A stretch of 64,000 nt of DNA from Chlorocebus sabaeus (GCF_047675955.1 NW_027327447.1:1-64000); one strand, 5' to 3'. Counted from the first letter of the stretch, positions 12,270 through 24,104 are shown. The notes: generated by a model from the letters alone, not told the origin. Numbers and translations are program-made.

Positions 12270-13852
12270 AAAGGAAATATCTTCAGTGAAAAACGGGAAA
12301 GAAACTTTCTGAGAGACTGCTTTGTGTTCTGTTTATTCATCACACTGTGTTAGACCTTTCCCCTCAAGAAGCCTTTGGCAAAGACTGTTCTTTTGGAATT
12401 TGCAAAGTGATATTTGGAAGCCCATGATATGTCATGGTGAAAAAGAAATTATCTTCAGTTGAAAACTGGAAAGAAGCTTTCTGAGAGACTGCTTTGTGTT
12501 GTGTTAATTCATCTCCCAAAGTTACAGCATTCCCCTCAAGAAGCCTTTCGCTAAGACTGTTCTTGTCTAATTTGCAAAGTGTTATTTGGAAGCCCATAGA
12601 GGGCTATGGTGAAAAAGGAAATGTCTTAAGACAAAAACTGAAAAGAAGCTTTCAGAGAAACTGCTTTGTGTTCGGTTAATTCATCTCACAGAGTTACAGC
12701 TTTCCCCTCAAGAAGCCGTTCACTGAGACTGTTCTTGTGGAATTTGCAAAGTGATATTGGAAGCCCGTAGAGGGCTTTGACAAAAAAGGAAATATCCTAA
12801 GAAAAAAACTGAAAAGAAGCTTTCTGAGAAACTGCTTTGTGTTCTCTTAGTTCATCTCACAGATTTACAGCTTTCCCCTTAAGAAGCCGTTCACTAAGAC
12901 TGTTCTTGTGAAATTTGCCTTGTGTTCTGTTAATTCATCTCTCAGAGTTACAGGTTTCCACTCAAGGAGCCGTTCACTAAGACTGTTCTTGTGAAAATTG
13001 GAAAGTGATATTAGGAAGCCCATAGAGGGCTATTGTGGTAAAGGAAATAGTTTCCATTAAAAACTGGAAAGAAGCTTTATGAGAAACTGACTTGTGTTCT
13101 GTTAATTCATCTCACAGAGTTACAGCTTTCCCCTGAAGAATCCTTTCGCTAAGGCTCTTCTTGGGGGATTTGCAAAGTGATATTTGGAAGCCCATAGAGG
13201 GCTACGGTGAAAAAGGAAATATCTTCAGTGAAAAACGGGAAAGAAACTTTCTGAGAGACTGCTTTGTGTTCTGTTTATTCATCATACTGTGTTAGATCTT
13301 TCCACTCAAGAAGCCTTTGGCAAAGACTGTTCTTTTGGAATATGCAAAGTGATATTTGGAAGCCCATAATGAGCCATGGTGAAAAAGAAATTATCTTCAG
13401 TTGAAAACTGGAAAGAAGCTTTCTGAGAGACTGCTTTGTGTTGTGTTAATTCATCTCCCAAAGTTACAGCATTCCCCTCAAGAAGCTTTTCGCTAAGACT
13501 GTTCTTGTCTAATTTGCAAAGTGTTATTTGGAAGCCCATAGAGGGCTATGGTGAAAAAGGAAATGTCTTAAGATAAAAACTGAAAAGAAGCTTTCAGAGA
13601 AACTGCTTTGTGTTCGGTCAATTCATCTCACAGAGTTACAGCTTTCCCCTCAAGAAGCCGTTCACTGAGACTGTTCTTGTGGAATTTGCAAAGTGATATT
13701 GGAAGCCCGTAGAGGGCTTTGACGAAAAAGGATATATCCTAAGAAAAAAACTGAAAAGAAGCTTTCTGAGAAACTGCATTGTGTTCTCTTAGTTCATCTC
13801 ACAGAGTTACAGCTTTCCCCTCAAGAAGCCGTTCCCTAAGACTGTTCTTTTG
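12270..13852 (+). repeat. Tandem duplication with 942-bp period (six monomers, one truncated)
   Basis: 12270-12910 is repeated at 13212-13852. Shared private variants include GTGAAAAACGGGAAAGAAAC, CATCA(C/T)ACTGTGTTAGA, CCTTTGGCAAAG, AAAGAAATTATCTTCAG, CTCCCAAAGTTACAGC and GGGCTTTGAC. A period of 942 bp equals six monomers of about 172 bp minus the 89-bp deletion that lies at 12911, so the truncated monomer was part of the duplicated unit or arose at the boundary. Confidence 0.82.
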
Positions 13853-14339
13853 AAATTTGCAAAGTGATATTTGGAATCCCATAGAGGGCTGTTGTGAAAA
13901 AGGAAATATCTTCCGTTAAAAACTGGAAAGAAACTTCCTGAGAAACTGCCGTGTGTTCTGTGAATACATCTCACCACATTGCAGCTTTCCCCTCAAGAAG
14001 CGCTTCGCTGAGACTGTTCTTGTGGAATTTGCAAAGCGATATTTGGAAGCCTATAGAGAGCTATGGTGAAAAAGGAAATATCTTCCGTTAAAAACTGGAA
14101 AGAAGCTTTCTGAGAAACTGCCTTGTGTTCTTTTAATTCACGTCACAGAGTTACAGCTTTCCCCTCAAGAAGACCCTCATTAAGACTGTTCTTGTGGAAC
14201 GTGCAAAGTGATATTTGAAAGCCCATAGATGGCTCTGGTGAAAAAGGAAATATCTTAAGATAAAAACTGAAAAGAAGCTTTCTGAGAAACTGCTTTGTGT
14301 TCTGGTAATTGATCTCACAGAGTTACAGATTTCCCCTCA

Positions 14340-16470
14340 AGAAGCCTTTCGCTAAGGCTGTTCTTGTGGAATTTGCAAAGTGATTTTTTAAGCCTATAGA
14401 GGGCTACGGTGAAAAAGGAAATATCTTCCGTTAAAAACTGGAAAGAAGCTTGTTGAGAAACAGCTTTGTATTCTGTTACTTCATCTCACAGAGTTACAGC
14501 TTTCCCTTCAAGAAGCCTTTCGCTAAGACTGCTCTTGTAGAATTTGCAAAGTGATATTTGGAAGCCCATAGAGGGGTATGGTGAAAAAGGAAATATTTTC
14601 CGTTAAACACTGGAAAGAATCTTACTGAAAAACTGCTTTATGGTCTGTTAATTCATCTCACGGAGTTACAGCTTTCTCCTCAAGAAACCATTCGTTAAGA
14701 CTGTTCTTGTGGTATTTGAAAGGTGATATTTGGAATCCATAGAGGGCTATGTTGAAAAAGGAACTATCTTCCATTAACAACTGTAAAGAAGCTTTCTGAG
14801 AAACTGCTTTGTGTTCTGTTAATTCATGTCACAGAGTTCCAACTTTCGCCTCAAGAAGCCTTTCGCTAAGGCTGTTCTTGTGGAATTTGCTAAGTGATAT
14901 TTGGAAGCTCCTAAGGGCTACGGTGAAAATGGCAATATCCTAAGCTAAAAACCGAAAAGAATCTGTCTGAGAAACTGCTTTGTGTTCTGTTAGTTCATCT
15001 CACAGAGTTAAAGCTTTCCCCTGAAGAGGCCGTTGACTAAGTCTGTTCTTGTGAAATTTGCAATGTTATATTTGGGAGACCATAGAGTGCTATGGTGAAA
15101 AAGGAAATATCTCCCATTAAAAACTGGAAAGAAGCTTTTTGAGAAACTGCTTTGTGTTCTGTTAATTCATCTCACAGAGTTACAACTTTTCCCTCAAGAA
15201 GCCTTTCGCTAAGACGCTTCTTGTGGAATTTGCAAGGTGATATTTGATAGCCCATAGAGGGCTATGGTGAAAATGGAAATATCCTAAGAAAAAAAACGAA
15301 AAGAAGCTTTCTCAGAAACTGCTTTGTTTTCTGTTAGTTCATCTCACAGAGTTAGATATTTACCCTCAAGCATCCGTTCACTAAGACTGTTCTAGTGAAA
15401 CTTGCAAAGTGATATTTGGAAGCCCATAGAGGGTTACGGTGAAAAAGGAAATATCTTCAGTTGAAAACTGGAAAGAAGCTTTCTAAGAAACTGCCTTGTG
15501 TTCTGTTAATTAATCTCACAGAGCTACACCTTTCTCCTCAAGAACTCTTTCTCTAAGACTGTTCTTGTGGAATTTGCAAAGTGATATTTGGAATCCCATA
15601 GAGAGCTATGGTGAAAAAGGAAATATCCTAAGATAAAAAGTGAAATGAACCTTTCTGAGAAACTTCTTTGTGTTCTGTTAATTCACCTCACAGAGTTACC
15701 GCTTTCCCCTCAAGAAGCCTTTCGCTAAGACTGTTCTTGTGGAATATGCAAAGTGATATTTCGAAACCCTTAGATGGCAGTGGTGAAAATGGAAGTTTCC
15801 TAAGGCAAAAACAGTAAAGAAGCTTTCTGAGAAACTGCTTTGTATACTGTTAGTTAACTCACAAATTTACACTTCCCCCTCAAGTACCTTTCGCTAGGGC
15901 TGTTCTTGTGGAATTTGCAAAGTGACTTTTAAGCCTATAGAGGGCTACGGTGAAAAAGGAAATATCTTCAGTTAAAAACTGGAAAGAAGCTTTCTGCGAA
16001 ACTGCTTTGTATTCTGTTACTTCATCTCACAGAGTTACAGCTTTCCCCTCAAGAAGCCTTTCGCTAGGACTGTTCTTGTGGAATTTGCAAAGTGATATTT
16101 GGAAGCCCGTAGAGGGATAAGTTAAAAAAGGAAATATTTTCCGTTAAACACTGGACGGAATCTTTCTGGAAAACGACTTTGTGGTCTCTTAATTCATCTC
16201 ACAGAGTTACAGCTTTCTCCTCAAGAAACCATTCGATAAGACTGTTCTTGTGGAATTTTCAAGGTGAAATTTGGAAGTCCTTAGAGGGCTATGGTGAAAA
16301 AGGAAAAATCTTCCGTTAACAACTCTAAAGAAGCTTTCTGAGAAACTGCTTTGTGTTCTGTTAATTCATCTCAGAGTTACAGCGTTCCCCTCAAGACGTC
16401 TTTCGGTAAGGCTGTTCTTGTGGAATTTGCTAAGTGATATTTGGAAGCTCTTAAGGGGTATGGTGAACAT
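14340..16470 (+). repeat. Nine-monomer-offset duplication (14340-14930 and 15880-16470)
   Basis: TTTTCCGTTAAACACTGG, GAAACCATTCG(T/A)TAAGAC, TTAACAACT and CTAAGTGATATTTGGAAGCTC occur in the same order in both copies, offset by about 1,541 bp (nine monomers). Divergence is several percent, more than in the 39.6-42.6 kb duplication, so it looks older. Confidence 0.7.
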
Positions 16471-18747
16471 GGAAATATCTTCAGTTAACTGTTTGAAAGA
16501 AGCTTTCTGAGAAACTGCTTTGTGTTCTGTTAATTCATCTAACAGAGTTACAGCTTTCCCCTCAAGAAGCCTTTCACTAAGACTGTTCTTGTGGAATTCG
16601 AAAAGTGATATTTGGAAGCCCATAGAGGTCTATAGTGAAAATGGAATTATCCTAAGATAAAAACCGTAAAGAAGCTTTCTGAGAAACTGCTTTGTGTTCT
16701 GTTATTTCATCTCACAGACTTACAGCTTTCCCCTCAAGAAGCCGTTCACTAAGACTGTTCTTGTGAAATTTCCAAAGTGATATTTGGAAGCCCTTAGAGG
16801 GCTATTGTGAAAAAGGAAATATCTTCCATTAAAAACTGGAAATAAGCTTCCTGAGAAACAGCCGTGTGTTATGTCAATACATCTCACCAAGTTACAGCTT
16901 TCCTTTCAAGAAGCCCTTCACTGAGACTGTTCTTGTGGAATTTGCAAAGTGATATTTGGAAGCCCATACAGGGCTATGGTGAAAAAGGAAATATCTGCAG
17001 TTAAAAACTGGAAAGAAAGTTTCTGAGAGACTGCTTTGTGTTCTGCTAATTCATCTCACAGAGTTACAGCTTTCCCCTCAAGAGGCCTTTCGCTAAGTCT
17101 GTTCTTGTGTAATGTGCAAAATGATAATTGGAAGCCCATAGAGGGTTACGGTGAAAAAGGAAACTTCTTCCGTTAAAAACTGGAAAGAATCTTTCGGAGG
17201 AACTGTTTTGTGTTCTGTTAATTCATCTCACAGAGTTACAGCTTACTCCTCAAGAAGCCTTTCGCTATGACTGTTCTTGTGGAATTTCCAAAGTGATACT
17301 TGGAAGCCCATAGAGGGCTATGGAGAAAAAGGAAATATCTTCCAATAAAACAGGTAAGAAGATTTCTGAGAAACTACTTTATGTTTTGTTAATTCAGTTA
17401 CAGACTTACAGCTTTCCCTTCAAGAAGCCTTTCGCTAAGACTGTTCTCGTGGAATTTGCAAATTGATATGTGGCAGTCCATAGAGAGCTATGGTGAAAAA
17501 GGAAATATCCTAAGATAAAAACTGAAATGAAGCTTTCTGAGAAACTGCTGTGTGTTCTGTTAATTCATCTCAGAGAGTTACAGCTTTCTCCTCAAGAAGC
17601 CTTTCGCTAAGACTGTTCTTGAGGAATATGCAAAGTGCTATTTTGAAACCCTTAGACGGCTATGGTGTAAATGGAAGTATCCTAAGACAAAAACCGTAAA
17701 GAAGCTTTCTGAGAAACTGCTTTGTATTCTGTTAGTTAACTCACAAATTTACAGCTTTCCCCTCCATAAACCGTTCACTAAGACTGTTCTTGTGGAGTTT
17801 GCAAAGTGATATTTGGAAGCCCATAGAGGGCTATTGTGAAAAAGGAAATATCTTCCGTTAAAAACTGGAAAAAAGCTTTCTGAGAAACTGCCGTGTGTTC
17901 TGTTAATACATCTCACCAAGTTACAGCTTTCCCCTCAAGAAACCTTTCGCTAAGACTGTTCTTGTGGTGTTTGCAAAGTGATATTTGGAATCAAAGGAAG
18001 GCTATGGTTAAAAAGGAAAAATCTTCAGTTAAAAAGTGGAAAGGAGCTTACTGAGAAACTGCTTTGTGTTCTGTTAATTCATCTCACAGGGTTACAGCTT
18101 TCCCCTGAAGAAGCCTTTCGCTAAGAGTGTTCTTGTGGAATTTGCAATGTGATATTTGGAAGCCCATGGAGGGCTATGGTTAAATAGGAAGTATCTTCAG
18201 TTAAAAACTGGAAAGAAGATTTCTGAGAAACTGCTTTGTGTTCTGTTAATTCATCTCACAGAGTTACAGCTTTCCCCTCAAGAAGCCTTTCAGTAAGTCT
18301 GTTCTTGTGGAATTTGCAAAATGGTATTTGGAAGCCCTCAAAAGGCTATGGTGAGAAAATGAATATCCTAAGATAAAAATTGAAAGGAAGCTTTTTGACA
18401 AACTGCTTTGTGTTCTGTTAATTCATCTCAGAGATTTACAGCTTTCCCCTCAAGAAACCTTTCGCTAAGACTGTTCTTGTGGAATTTGCAAAATGATATT
18501 TGGAAGCCCATAGAGGCCTATGCCGAAAAAGGAAATATACTAAGATAAAAACCGAAAAGAAGCTGTCTGAGAAACTGCATTATGTTCTCTTAATTCATCT
18601 CACAGAGTTACAGCTTTCCCCTCAAGAAGTCGTTCACTAAGACTGTTCTCGTGAAATTTGCTAAGTGATATTTGGAAGCCCATAGATGGCTAAGGTGAAA
18701 AAGGAAATATCTTCCGTTAAAAACCAGAGGCAAATAAAGCCACAAAG

Positions 18748-19759
18748 ATGGGGCAAAAGCAGGGCAGAAAAGCTGGAATTTCAAAAAATAAGAGCGCCTC
18801 TCCTCCGGCAAAGGAGCGCAGCTCATCGACATCAACGTATCAAAGCTGGATGGAGAATGACTTTGACGAGATGATAGAAGAAGGCTTCAGTCCATCGAAC
18901 TTCTCAGAGCTAAAGGAGGAATCACATACCCAGCGCAAAGAAACTAAAAGTCTTGAAAAAAAAGTGGAAGAATTGATGGCTAGAATAATTAATGCAGAGA
19001 AGGTCATAAACGAAATGAAAGAGATGAAAACCATGACACGAGATATACGTGACAAATGCACAAGCTTCAGTAACCGAATCGATCAACTGCAAGAGTATCA
19101 GCGATTAAGGATCAAATGAACGAAATGAAGCGAGAAGAGAAACCAAAAGAAAAAAGAAGAAAAAGAAATGAACAAAGCCTGCAAGAAGTATGGGATTATG
19201 TAAAAAGACCAAATCTACGTCTGATTGGGGTGCCTGAAAGTGAGGGGGAAAATGGAACCAAGTTGGAAAACACTCTTCAGTATATCATCCAGGAGAACTT
19301 CCCCAACCTAGTAGGGCAGGCCAACATTCAAATCCAGGAAATACAGAGAACGCCACAAAGATACTCCTCGAGAAGAGCAACTCCAAGACACATAATTGCC
19401 AGATTCACCAAAGTTGAAATGAAGAAAAAAACTTAAGGGCAGCCAGAGATAAAGGTCGGGTTACCCACAAAGGGAAGCCCATCAGACTAACAGCAGATCT
19501 CTTGGCAGAAACTCTACAAGGCAGAAGAGAGTGGGGGCCAATATTCAACATTCTTAAAGAAAAGAATTTTCAACCCAGAATTTCATATCCAGCCAAACTA
19601 AGTTTCATAAGTGAAGGAGAAATAAAATCCTTTACAGATAAGCAAATGCTTAGAGATTTTGTCACCACTAGGCCTGCCTTACAAGAGACCCTGAAGGAAG
19701 CACTAAACATGGAAAGGAACAACCGGTACCAGCCATTGCAAAAACATGCCAAAATGTAA
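18748..19759 (+). pseudogene. L1 ORF1: LINE-1 ORF1 (nucleic-acid chaperone), two frameshifts
   Basis: Family role: ORF1p is the trimeric RNA-binding chaperone of the L1 ribonucleoprotein. The start ATG at 18748 begins MGQKQGRK in the usual basic N-terminus. Residues about 30-120 give the Glu/Lys-rich coiled coil. The frame breaks near 19092-19110 and resumes at about 19116 (MNEMKREE), where the RRM-like part YVKRPNLRLIGVPE is readable. A second break near 19425-19436, in an A-run, ends that frame, and the C-terminal domain continues in the third frame to the stop at 19757-19759, ending LQKHAKM. Each shift equals a one-base loss or two-base gain. Total length is close to the family's roughly 338 codons. 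A 63-bp spacer separates it from ORF2, as is normal for L1. Confidence 0.93.
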
Positions 19760-19822
19760 AGACCATCAAGGCTAGGAAGAAACTGCATCAACTAACGAGC
19801 AAAATAACCAGTTAATATCATA

Positions 19823-22800
19823 ATGGTAGAATCAAGTTCACACATAACAATCTTAACCTTAAATGTAAATGGACTAAATGCTCCAATTAAAAGACACAGA
19901 CTGGCAAACTGGATAAAGAGTCAAGACCCATCAGTCTGCTGTATTCAGGAGACCCATCTCACACGCAGAGACATACATAGGCTCAAAATAAAGGGATGGA
20001 GGAAGATTTACCAAGCAAATGGAGAACAAAAAAAAGCGGGGGTTGCAATACTAGTCTCTGATAAAACAGACTTTAAACCATCAAAAATCAAAAGAGACAA
20101 AGAAGGCCATTACATAATGGTAAAGGGATCAATTCAACAGGAAGAGCTAACTATCCTAAATATATATGCACCCAATACAGGAGCACCCAGATTCATAAAG
20201 CAAGTCCTTAGAGCCTTACAAAGAGACTTAGACTCCCATACAATAATAATGGGAGACTTCAACAGTCCACTGTCAACATTAGACAGATCAACGAGACAGA
20301 AAATTACCAAGGATATCCAGGAATTGAACTCATCTCTGCAGCAAGCAGAACTAATAGACATCTATAAAACTCTCCACCCCAAATCAACAGAATATACATT
20401 CTTCTCAGCACCACATCGCACTTATTCCAAAATTGACCACATAGTTGGAGGTAAAGCACTCCTCAGTAAATGTACAAGAACAGAAATTATAACAAACTGT
20501 CTCTCAGACCACAGTGCAATCAAACTAGAACTCAGGACTAAGAAACTCAATCAAAACCGCTCAACTACATGGAAACTGAACAACCTGCTCCTGAATGACT
20601 ACTGGGTACATGACAAAATGAAGGCAGAAATAAAGATGTTCTTTGAAACCAATGAGAACAAAGATACAACATACCAGAATCTCTGGGACACATTTAAAGC
20701 AGTGTGTAGAGGGAAATTTATAGCACTAAATGCCCACAAGAGAAAGCAGGAAAGATCTAAAATTGACACTCTAACAACACAATTAAAAGAACTAGAGAAG
20801 CAAGAGCAAACTCATTCAAAAGCTAGCAGAAGGCAAGAAATAACTAAGATCAGAGCAGAACTGAAGGAGATAGAGACACAAAAATCCCTCCAAAAAATCA
20901 ATGAATCCAGGAGTTGGTTTTTTGAAAAGATCAACAAAATTGACAGACCGCTAGCAAGACTAATAAAGAAGAAAAGGGAGAAGAAACAAATAGATGCAAT
21001 AAAAAATGATAAAGGGGATATCACCACCGACCCCACAGAAATACAAACTACCATCAGAGAATACCATAAACACCTCTACGCAAATAAACTAGAAAATCTA
21101 GAAGAAATGGATAATTTCCTGGACACTTACACTCTTCCAAGACTAAACCAGGAAGAAGTTGAATCCCTGAATAAATAAATAGCAGGCTCTGAAATTGAGG
21201 CAATAATTAATAGCCTACCAACGAAAAAAGGTCCAGGATCAGATGGATTCACAGCTGAATTCTACCAGAGGTACAAGGAGGAGCTGGTACCATTCCTTCT
21301 GAAACAATTCCAATCAATAGAAAAACAGGGAATCCTCCCTAACTCATCTTATGAGGCCAACATCATCCTGATACCAAAGCCTGGCAGAGACACAACAAAA
21401 AAAGAGAATTTTAGACCAATATCCCTGATGAACATCGATGGAAAAATCCTCAATAAAATACTGGCAAACCGTATGCAACAGCACATCAAAAAGCTTATCC
21501 ACCATGATCAAGTGGGCTTCATCCCTGGGATGCACGGCTGGTTCAACATTCGCAAATCAATAAACATAATCCAGCATATAAACAGAACCAAAGACAAGAA
21601 CCACATGATTATCTCAATCGATGCAGAAAAGGCTTTTGACAAAATTCAACAGCCCTTCATGCTAAAAACGCTCAATAAATTCGGTATTGATGGAAAGTAC
21701 CTCAAAATAATAAGAGCTATTTATGACAAACCCACAGCCAATATCATACTGAATGGGCAAAACCTGGAAAAATTCCCTTTGAAAACTGGCACAAGACAGG
21801 GATGCCCTCTCTCACCACTCCTATTCAACATAGTGTTGGAAGTCCTGGCTAAGGCAATCAGGCAAGAGAAAGAAATCAAGGGGATTCAGTTAGGAAAAGA
21901 AGAAGTCAAATTGTCCCTGATTGCAGATGACATGATTGTATATTTAGAAAATCCCATTGTCTCAGCCCGAAATCTCCTTAAGCTGATAAGCAACTTCAGC
22001 AAAGTCTCAGGATACAAAATTAATATGCAAAAATCCCAAGCATTCGTATACACCAGTAACAGACAAACAGAGAGCCAAATCATGAATGAACTTCCATTCA
22101 CAATTGCTTCAAAGAGAATAAAACACCTAGGAATCCAACTTACAAGGGATGTAAAGGACCTCTTCAAGGAGAACTACAAACCACTGCTCAATGAAATAAA
22201 AGAGGACACAAACAAATGGAAGAACATACCATGCTCATGGATAGGAAGAATCAATATTGTGAAAATGGCCATACTGCCCAAGGTTATTTATAGATTCAAT
22301 GCCATCCCCATCAAGCTACCAATGAGTTTCTTCACAGAATTGGAAAAAACTGCTTTAAAGTTCATATGGAACCAAAAAAGAGCCCGCATTTCCAAGACAA
22401 TCCTATGTCAAAAGAACAAAGCTGGAGGCATCACGCTACCTGACTTCAAACTATACTACAAGGCTACAGTCACCAAAACAGCATGGTACTGGTACCAAAA
22501 CAGAGATATAGACCAATGGAACAGAACAGAGTCCTCAGAAATAATACCACACATCTACAGCCATCTGATCTTTGACAAACCTGAGAGAAACAAGAAATGG
22601 GGAAAGGATTCCCTATTTAATAAATGGTGCTGGGAAAAATGGCTAGCCATAAGCAGAAAGCTGAAACTGGATCCTTTCCTTACTCCTTATACGAAAATTA
22701 ATTCAAGATGGATTAGAGACTTAAAGGTTAGACCTAATACCATAAAAACCCTAGAGGAAAACCTAGGTAGTACCATTCAGGACATAGGCATGGGCAAAGA

Positions 22801-23649
22801 CTTCATGTCTATAACACCAAAAGCAACGGCAGCAAAAGCCAAAATTGACAAATGGGATCTCATTAAACTAAAGAGCTTCTGCACAGCAAAAGAAACTACC
22901 ATCAGAGTGAACGGGCAACCTACAGAATGGGAGAAAATTTTTGCAATCTACTCATCTGACAAAGGCTAATATCCAGAACCTACAAAGACCTCAAACAAAT
23001 TTACAAGAAAAAAACAAACAACCCCATCCAAAAGTGGGCAAAGGATATGAACAGACATTTCTCAAAAGAAGACATTCATACAGCCAACAGACACATGAAA
23101 AAATGCTCATCATCACTGGCCGTCAGAGAAATGCAAATCAAAACCACACTGAGATACCATCTCACACCAGTTAGAATGGCGATCATTCAAAAGTCAGGAA
23201 ACAACAGGTGCTGGAGAGGATGTGGAGGAATAGGAACACTTTTACACTGTTGGTGGGATTGTAAACTAGTTCAATCATTATGGAAAACAGTATGGCGATT
23301 CCTCAAGGATCTAGAACTAGACGTACCATATGACCCAGCCATCCCATTACTGGGTATATACCCAAAGGATTATAAATCATGCTGCTATAAAGACACATGC
23401 ACACGTATGTTTATTGCGGCACTATTCACAATAGCAAAGACTTGGAATCAACCCAAATGTCCATCAGTGACAGACTGGATTAAGAAAATGTGGCACATAT
23501 ACACCATGGAATTCTATGCAGCCATAAAAAAGGATGAGTTTGTGTCCTTTGTAGGGACATGGATGCAGCTGGAAACCATCATTCTTAGCAAACTATCACA
23601 AGAACAGAAAACCAAACACCGCATGTTCTCACTTATAGGTGGGAACTGA
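19823..23649 (+). pseudogene. L1 ORF2: LINE-1 ORF2 (endonuclease/reverse transcriptase), stop and frameshift
   Basis: Family role: ORF2p nicks target DNA and reverse-transcribes L1 RNA. From the ATG at 19823 the first 451 codons form an intact endonuclease region with N14, E43, D145 (MGDFN) and the SDHSAI histidine. An in-frame TAA at 21176-21178 then interrupts the protein. The same frame stays open past it to 22969 and contains the RT, with conserved blocks such as DAEKAFDKIQQ and TRQGCPLSPLLFN. The usual FADD catalytic box reads IADD at about 21925, keeping both aspartates. A one-base loss near 22961-22966 shifts the frame, and the C-terminal part continues to 23649 with the Cys-rich segment (CWRGCG, HCWWDC). 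Two lesions make it inactive. Confidence 0.95.
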
Positions 23650-23864
23650 ACAATGAGATCACTTGGACTCGGAAAGGGGAACATCACACACCGGGGCCTA
23701 TCATGGGGAGGGGGGAGGGGAGAGGGATTGCATTGGGAGTTATACCTGATGTAGATGACGAGTTGATGGGTGCTGACGAGTTGATGGGTGCAGCACAGCA
23801 ACAGGGCACAAGTACACATATGTAACAAACCTGCACGTTATGCACATGTACCCTAGAGCTTAAA
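23650..23864 (+). other. LINE-1 3'UTR with G-rich tract
   Basis: It follows the ORF2 stop and has the standard L1PA order: GAACAATGAGATCAC, CACACCGGGGCC, a G-rich polypurine tract at 23705-23726, then AACCTGCACGTTATGCACATG and CCTAGAGCTTAAA. The purine tract has four runs of three or more G and fits a G-quadruplex pattern, as is known for L1 3'UTRs. An 18-bp tandem duplication (TGACGAGTTGATGGGTGC) lies at 23756-23773 and 23774-23791. The usual terminal polyadenylation signal and A-tail are missing. Confidence 0.9.
23756..23791 (+). repeat. 18-bp tandem duplication in L1 3'UTR
   Basis: TGACGAGTTGATGGGTGC is present twice in direct succession with no differences. Related L1 elements have a single copy, so this is a replication-slippage mark private to this copy or its source lineage and usable to trace relatives. 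Confidence 0.9.
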
Positions 23865-24066
23865 ACCCTGTCTCTACAAAAAATACAAAAATTAGTCCAG
23901 CGCGGTGGTGTGCACCTGTGGTCCCAGCTGCCCAGGAGGCTGAGGTGGCAGGATCACCTGGGCCCGGGAAGGTCGAGGCTGCAGTGAACTGTAATCATAT
24001 CACTGCACTCCAACCTGGGGGACAAGAGTGAGACCTTATCTAAAAAAAAATTAAATAAATAAATGA
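23865..24066 (+). mobile_element. Alu: AluJ-like fragment (left-arm tail, linker, right arm)
   Basis: The sequence begins inside an Alu left monomer at ACCCTGTCTCTAC and passes the A-rich linker (ATACAAAAATTAG). It then covers a full right monomer: GGTGGTGTGCACCTG, CCCAGGAGGCTGAGG, GTCGAGGCTGCAGTGAAC, CACTGCACTCCAACCTGGG. It ends in a degenerate A-rich tail (TAAAAAAAAATTAAATAAAT). TCGAGGCTGCAGTGA and the high divergence point to the old AluJ group. The left roughly 100 bp are missing, and L1 sequence abuts with AAA microhomology, so the joint is a deletion or recombination breakpoint. Confidence 0.88.
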
Positions 24067-24073
24067 TAATATT

Positions 24074-24079
24074 AATAAA
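24074..24079 (+). promoter_or_regulatory. Candidate polyadenylation signal AATAAA before A29
   Basis: AATAAA lies 25 nt upstream of a pure A29 tract (24105-24133), the spacing expected of a real polyadenylation signal and cleavage site. If used, the L1 transcript would have read through the Alu fragment and ended here. Chance occurrence in AT-rich DNA is possible. Confidence 0.4.
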
Positions 24080-24104
24080 CTGAACAATTTCTTGAAAAAC
24101 ACCC

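Larger units (their letters stand above)
1341..18722 (+). repeat. Alpha satellite array, left block (Old World monkey type)
   Basis: Head-to-tail monomers of about 171-172 bp, about 101 by length, all in one orientation. Each reads HindIII region (AAGCTTTCTGAGAAACTGC), then TTCATCTCACAGAGTTACAG, CAAGAAGCCTTTCGCTAAG, TTGTGGAATTTGCAAAGTG, GGAAGCCCATAGAGGGC, then GGTGAAAAAGGAAATATC. This matches the African green monkey/macaque alpha consensus as I know it. Recurrent subtypes differ just before the HindIII site (CTTCCGTTAAAAACTGG versus CCTAAGATAAAAACTG), at CCTTTCGCTAAG versus CCGTTCACTAAG, and at GCCGTGTG with AATACATCTCACCGAG. They do not alternate strictly, so this is not a clean dimeric array. 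The role is centromeric or pericentromeric chromatin. Many short open frames on both strands are repeat translations. Confidence 0.96.
18723..23864 (+). mobile_element. L1: LINE-1, L1PA-lineage, 5'-truncated and inactive
   Basis: The element starts about 25 bp before the ORF1 start codon, so the 5'UTR promoter is absent, and runs through ORF1, the short inter-ORF spacer, ORF2 and the 3'UTR. It lies in the same orientation as the alpha monomers. The left joint is inside the monomer motif CCGTTAAAAAC, an L1-endonuclease-like TT/AAAA target. ORF1 has two frameshifts and ORF2 one stop and one frameshift, so it cannot move. The 3'UTR variant GAGATCACTTGGACTCGG resembles cercopithecid rather than human L1PA. 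The 3' end stops at CCTAGAGCTTAAA with no tail of its own and joins an Alu fragment. Its age looks moderate, as both ORFs are still nearly intact. Confidence 0.96.

Noticed and set aside
1345..18700. Many 60-90-codon open frames on both strands with SVNSSHRVTAFPSRSLSLRLFLWNLQSDIWKP or ISLCKFHKNSLSERLLEGNAVTL themes
   Set aside because: They are alpha-satellite monomers read in a stop-poor frame on either strand and recur with monomer spacing; not genes.
18723..18748. L1 5'UTR promoter
   Set aside because: Only about 25 bp precede the ORF1 start codon before alpha satellite begins, so the promoter is absent.
19823..22167. Minus-strand open frames across the L1 (for example 20134-20361, 20812-21054, 21886-22167)
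   Set aside because: They are shadows of ORF2 on the opposite strand without independent features.
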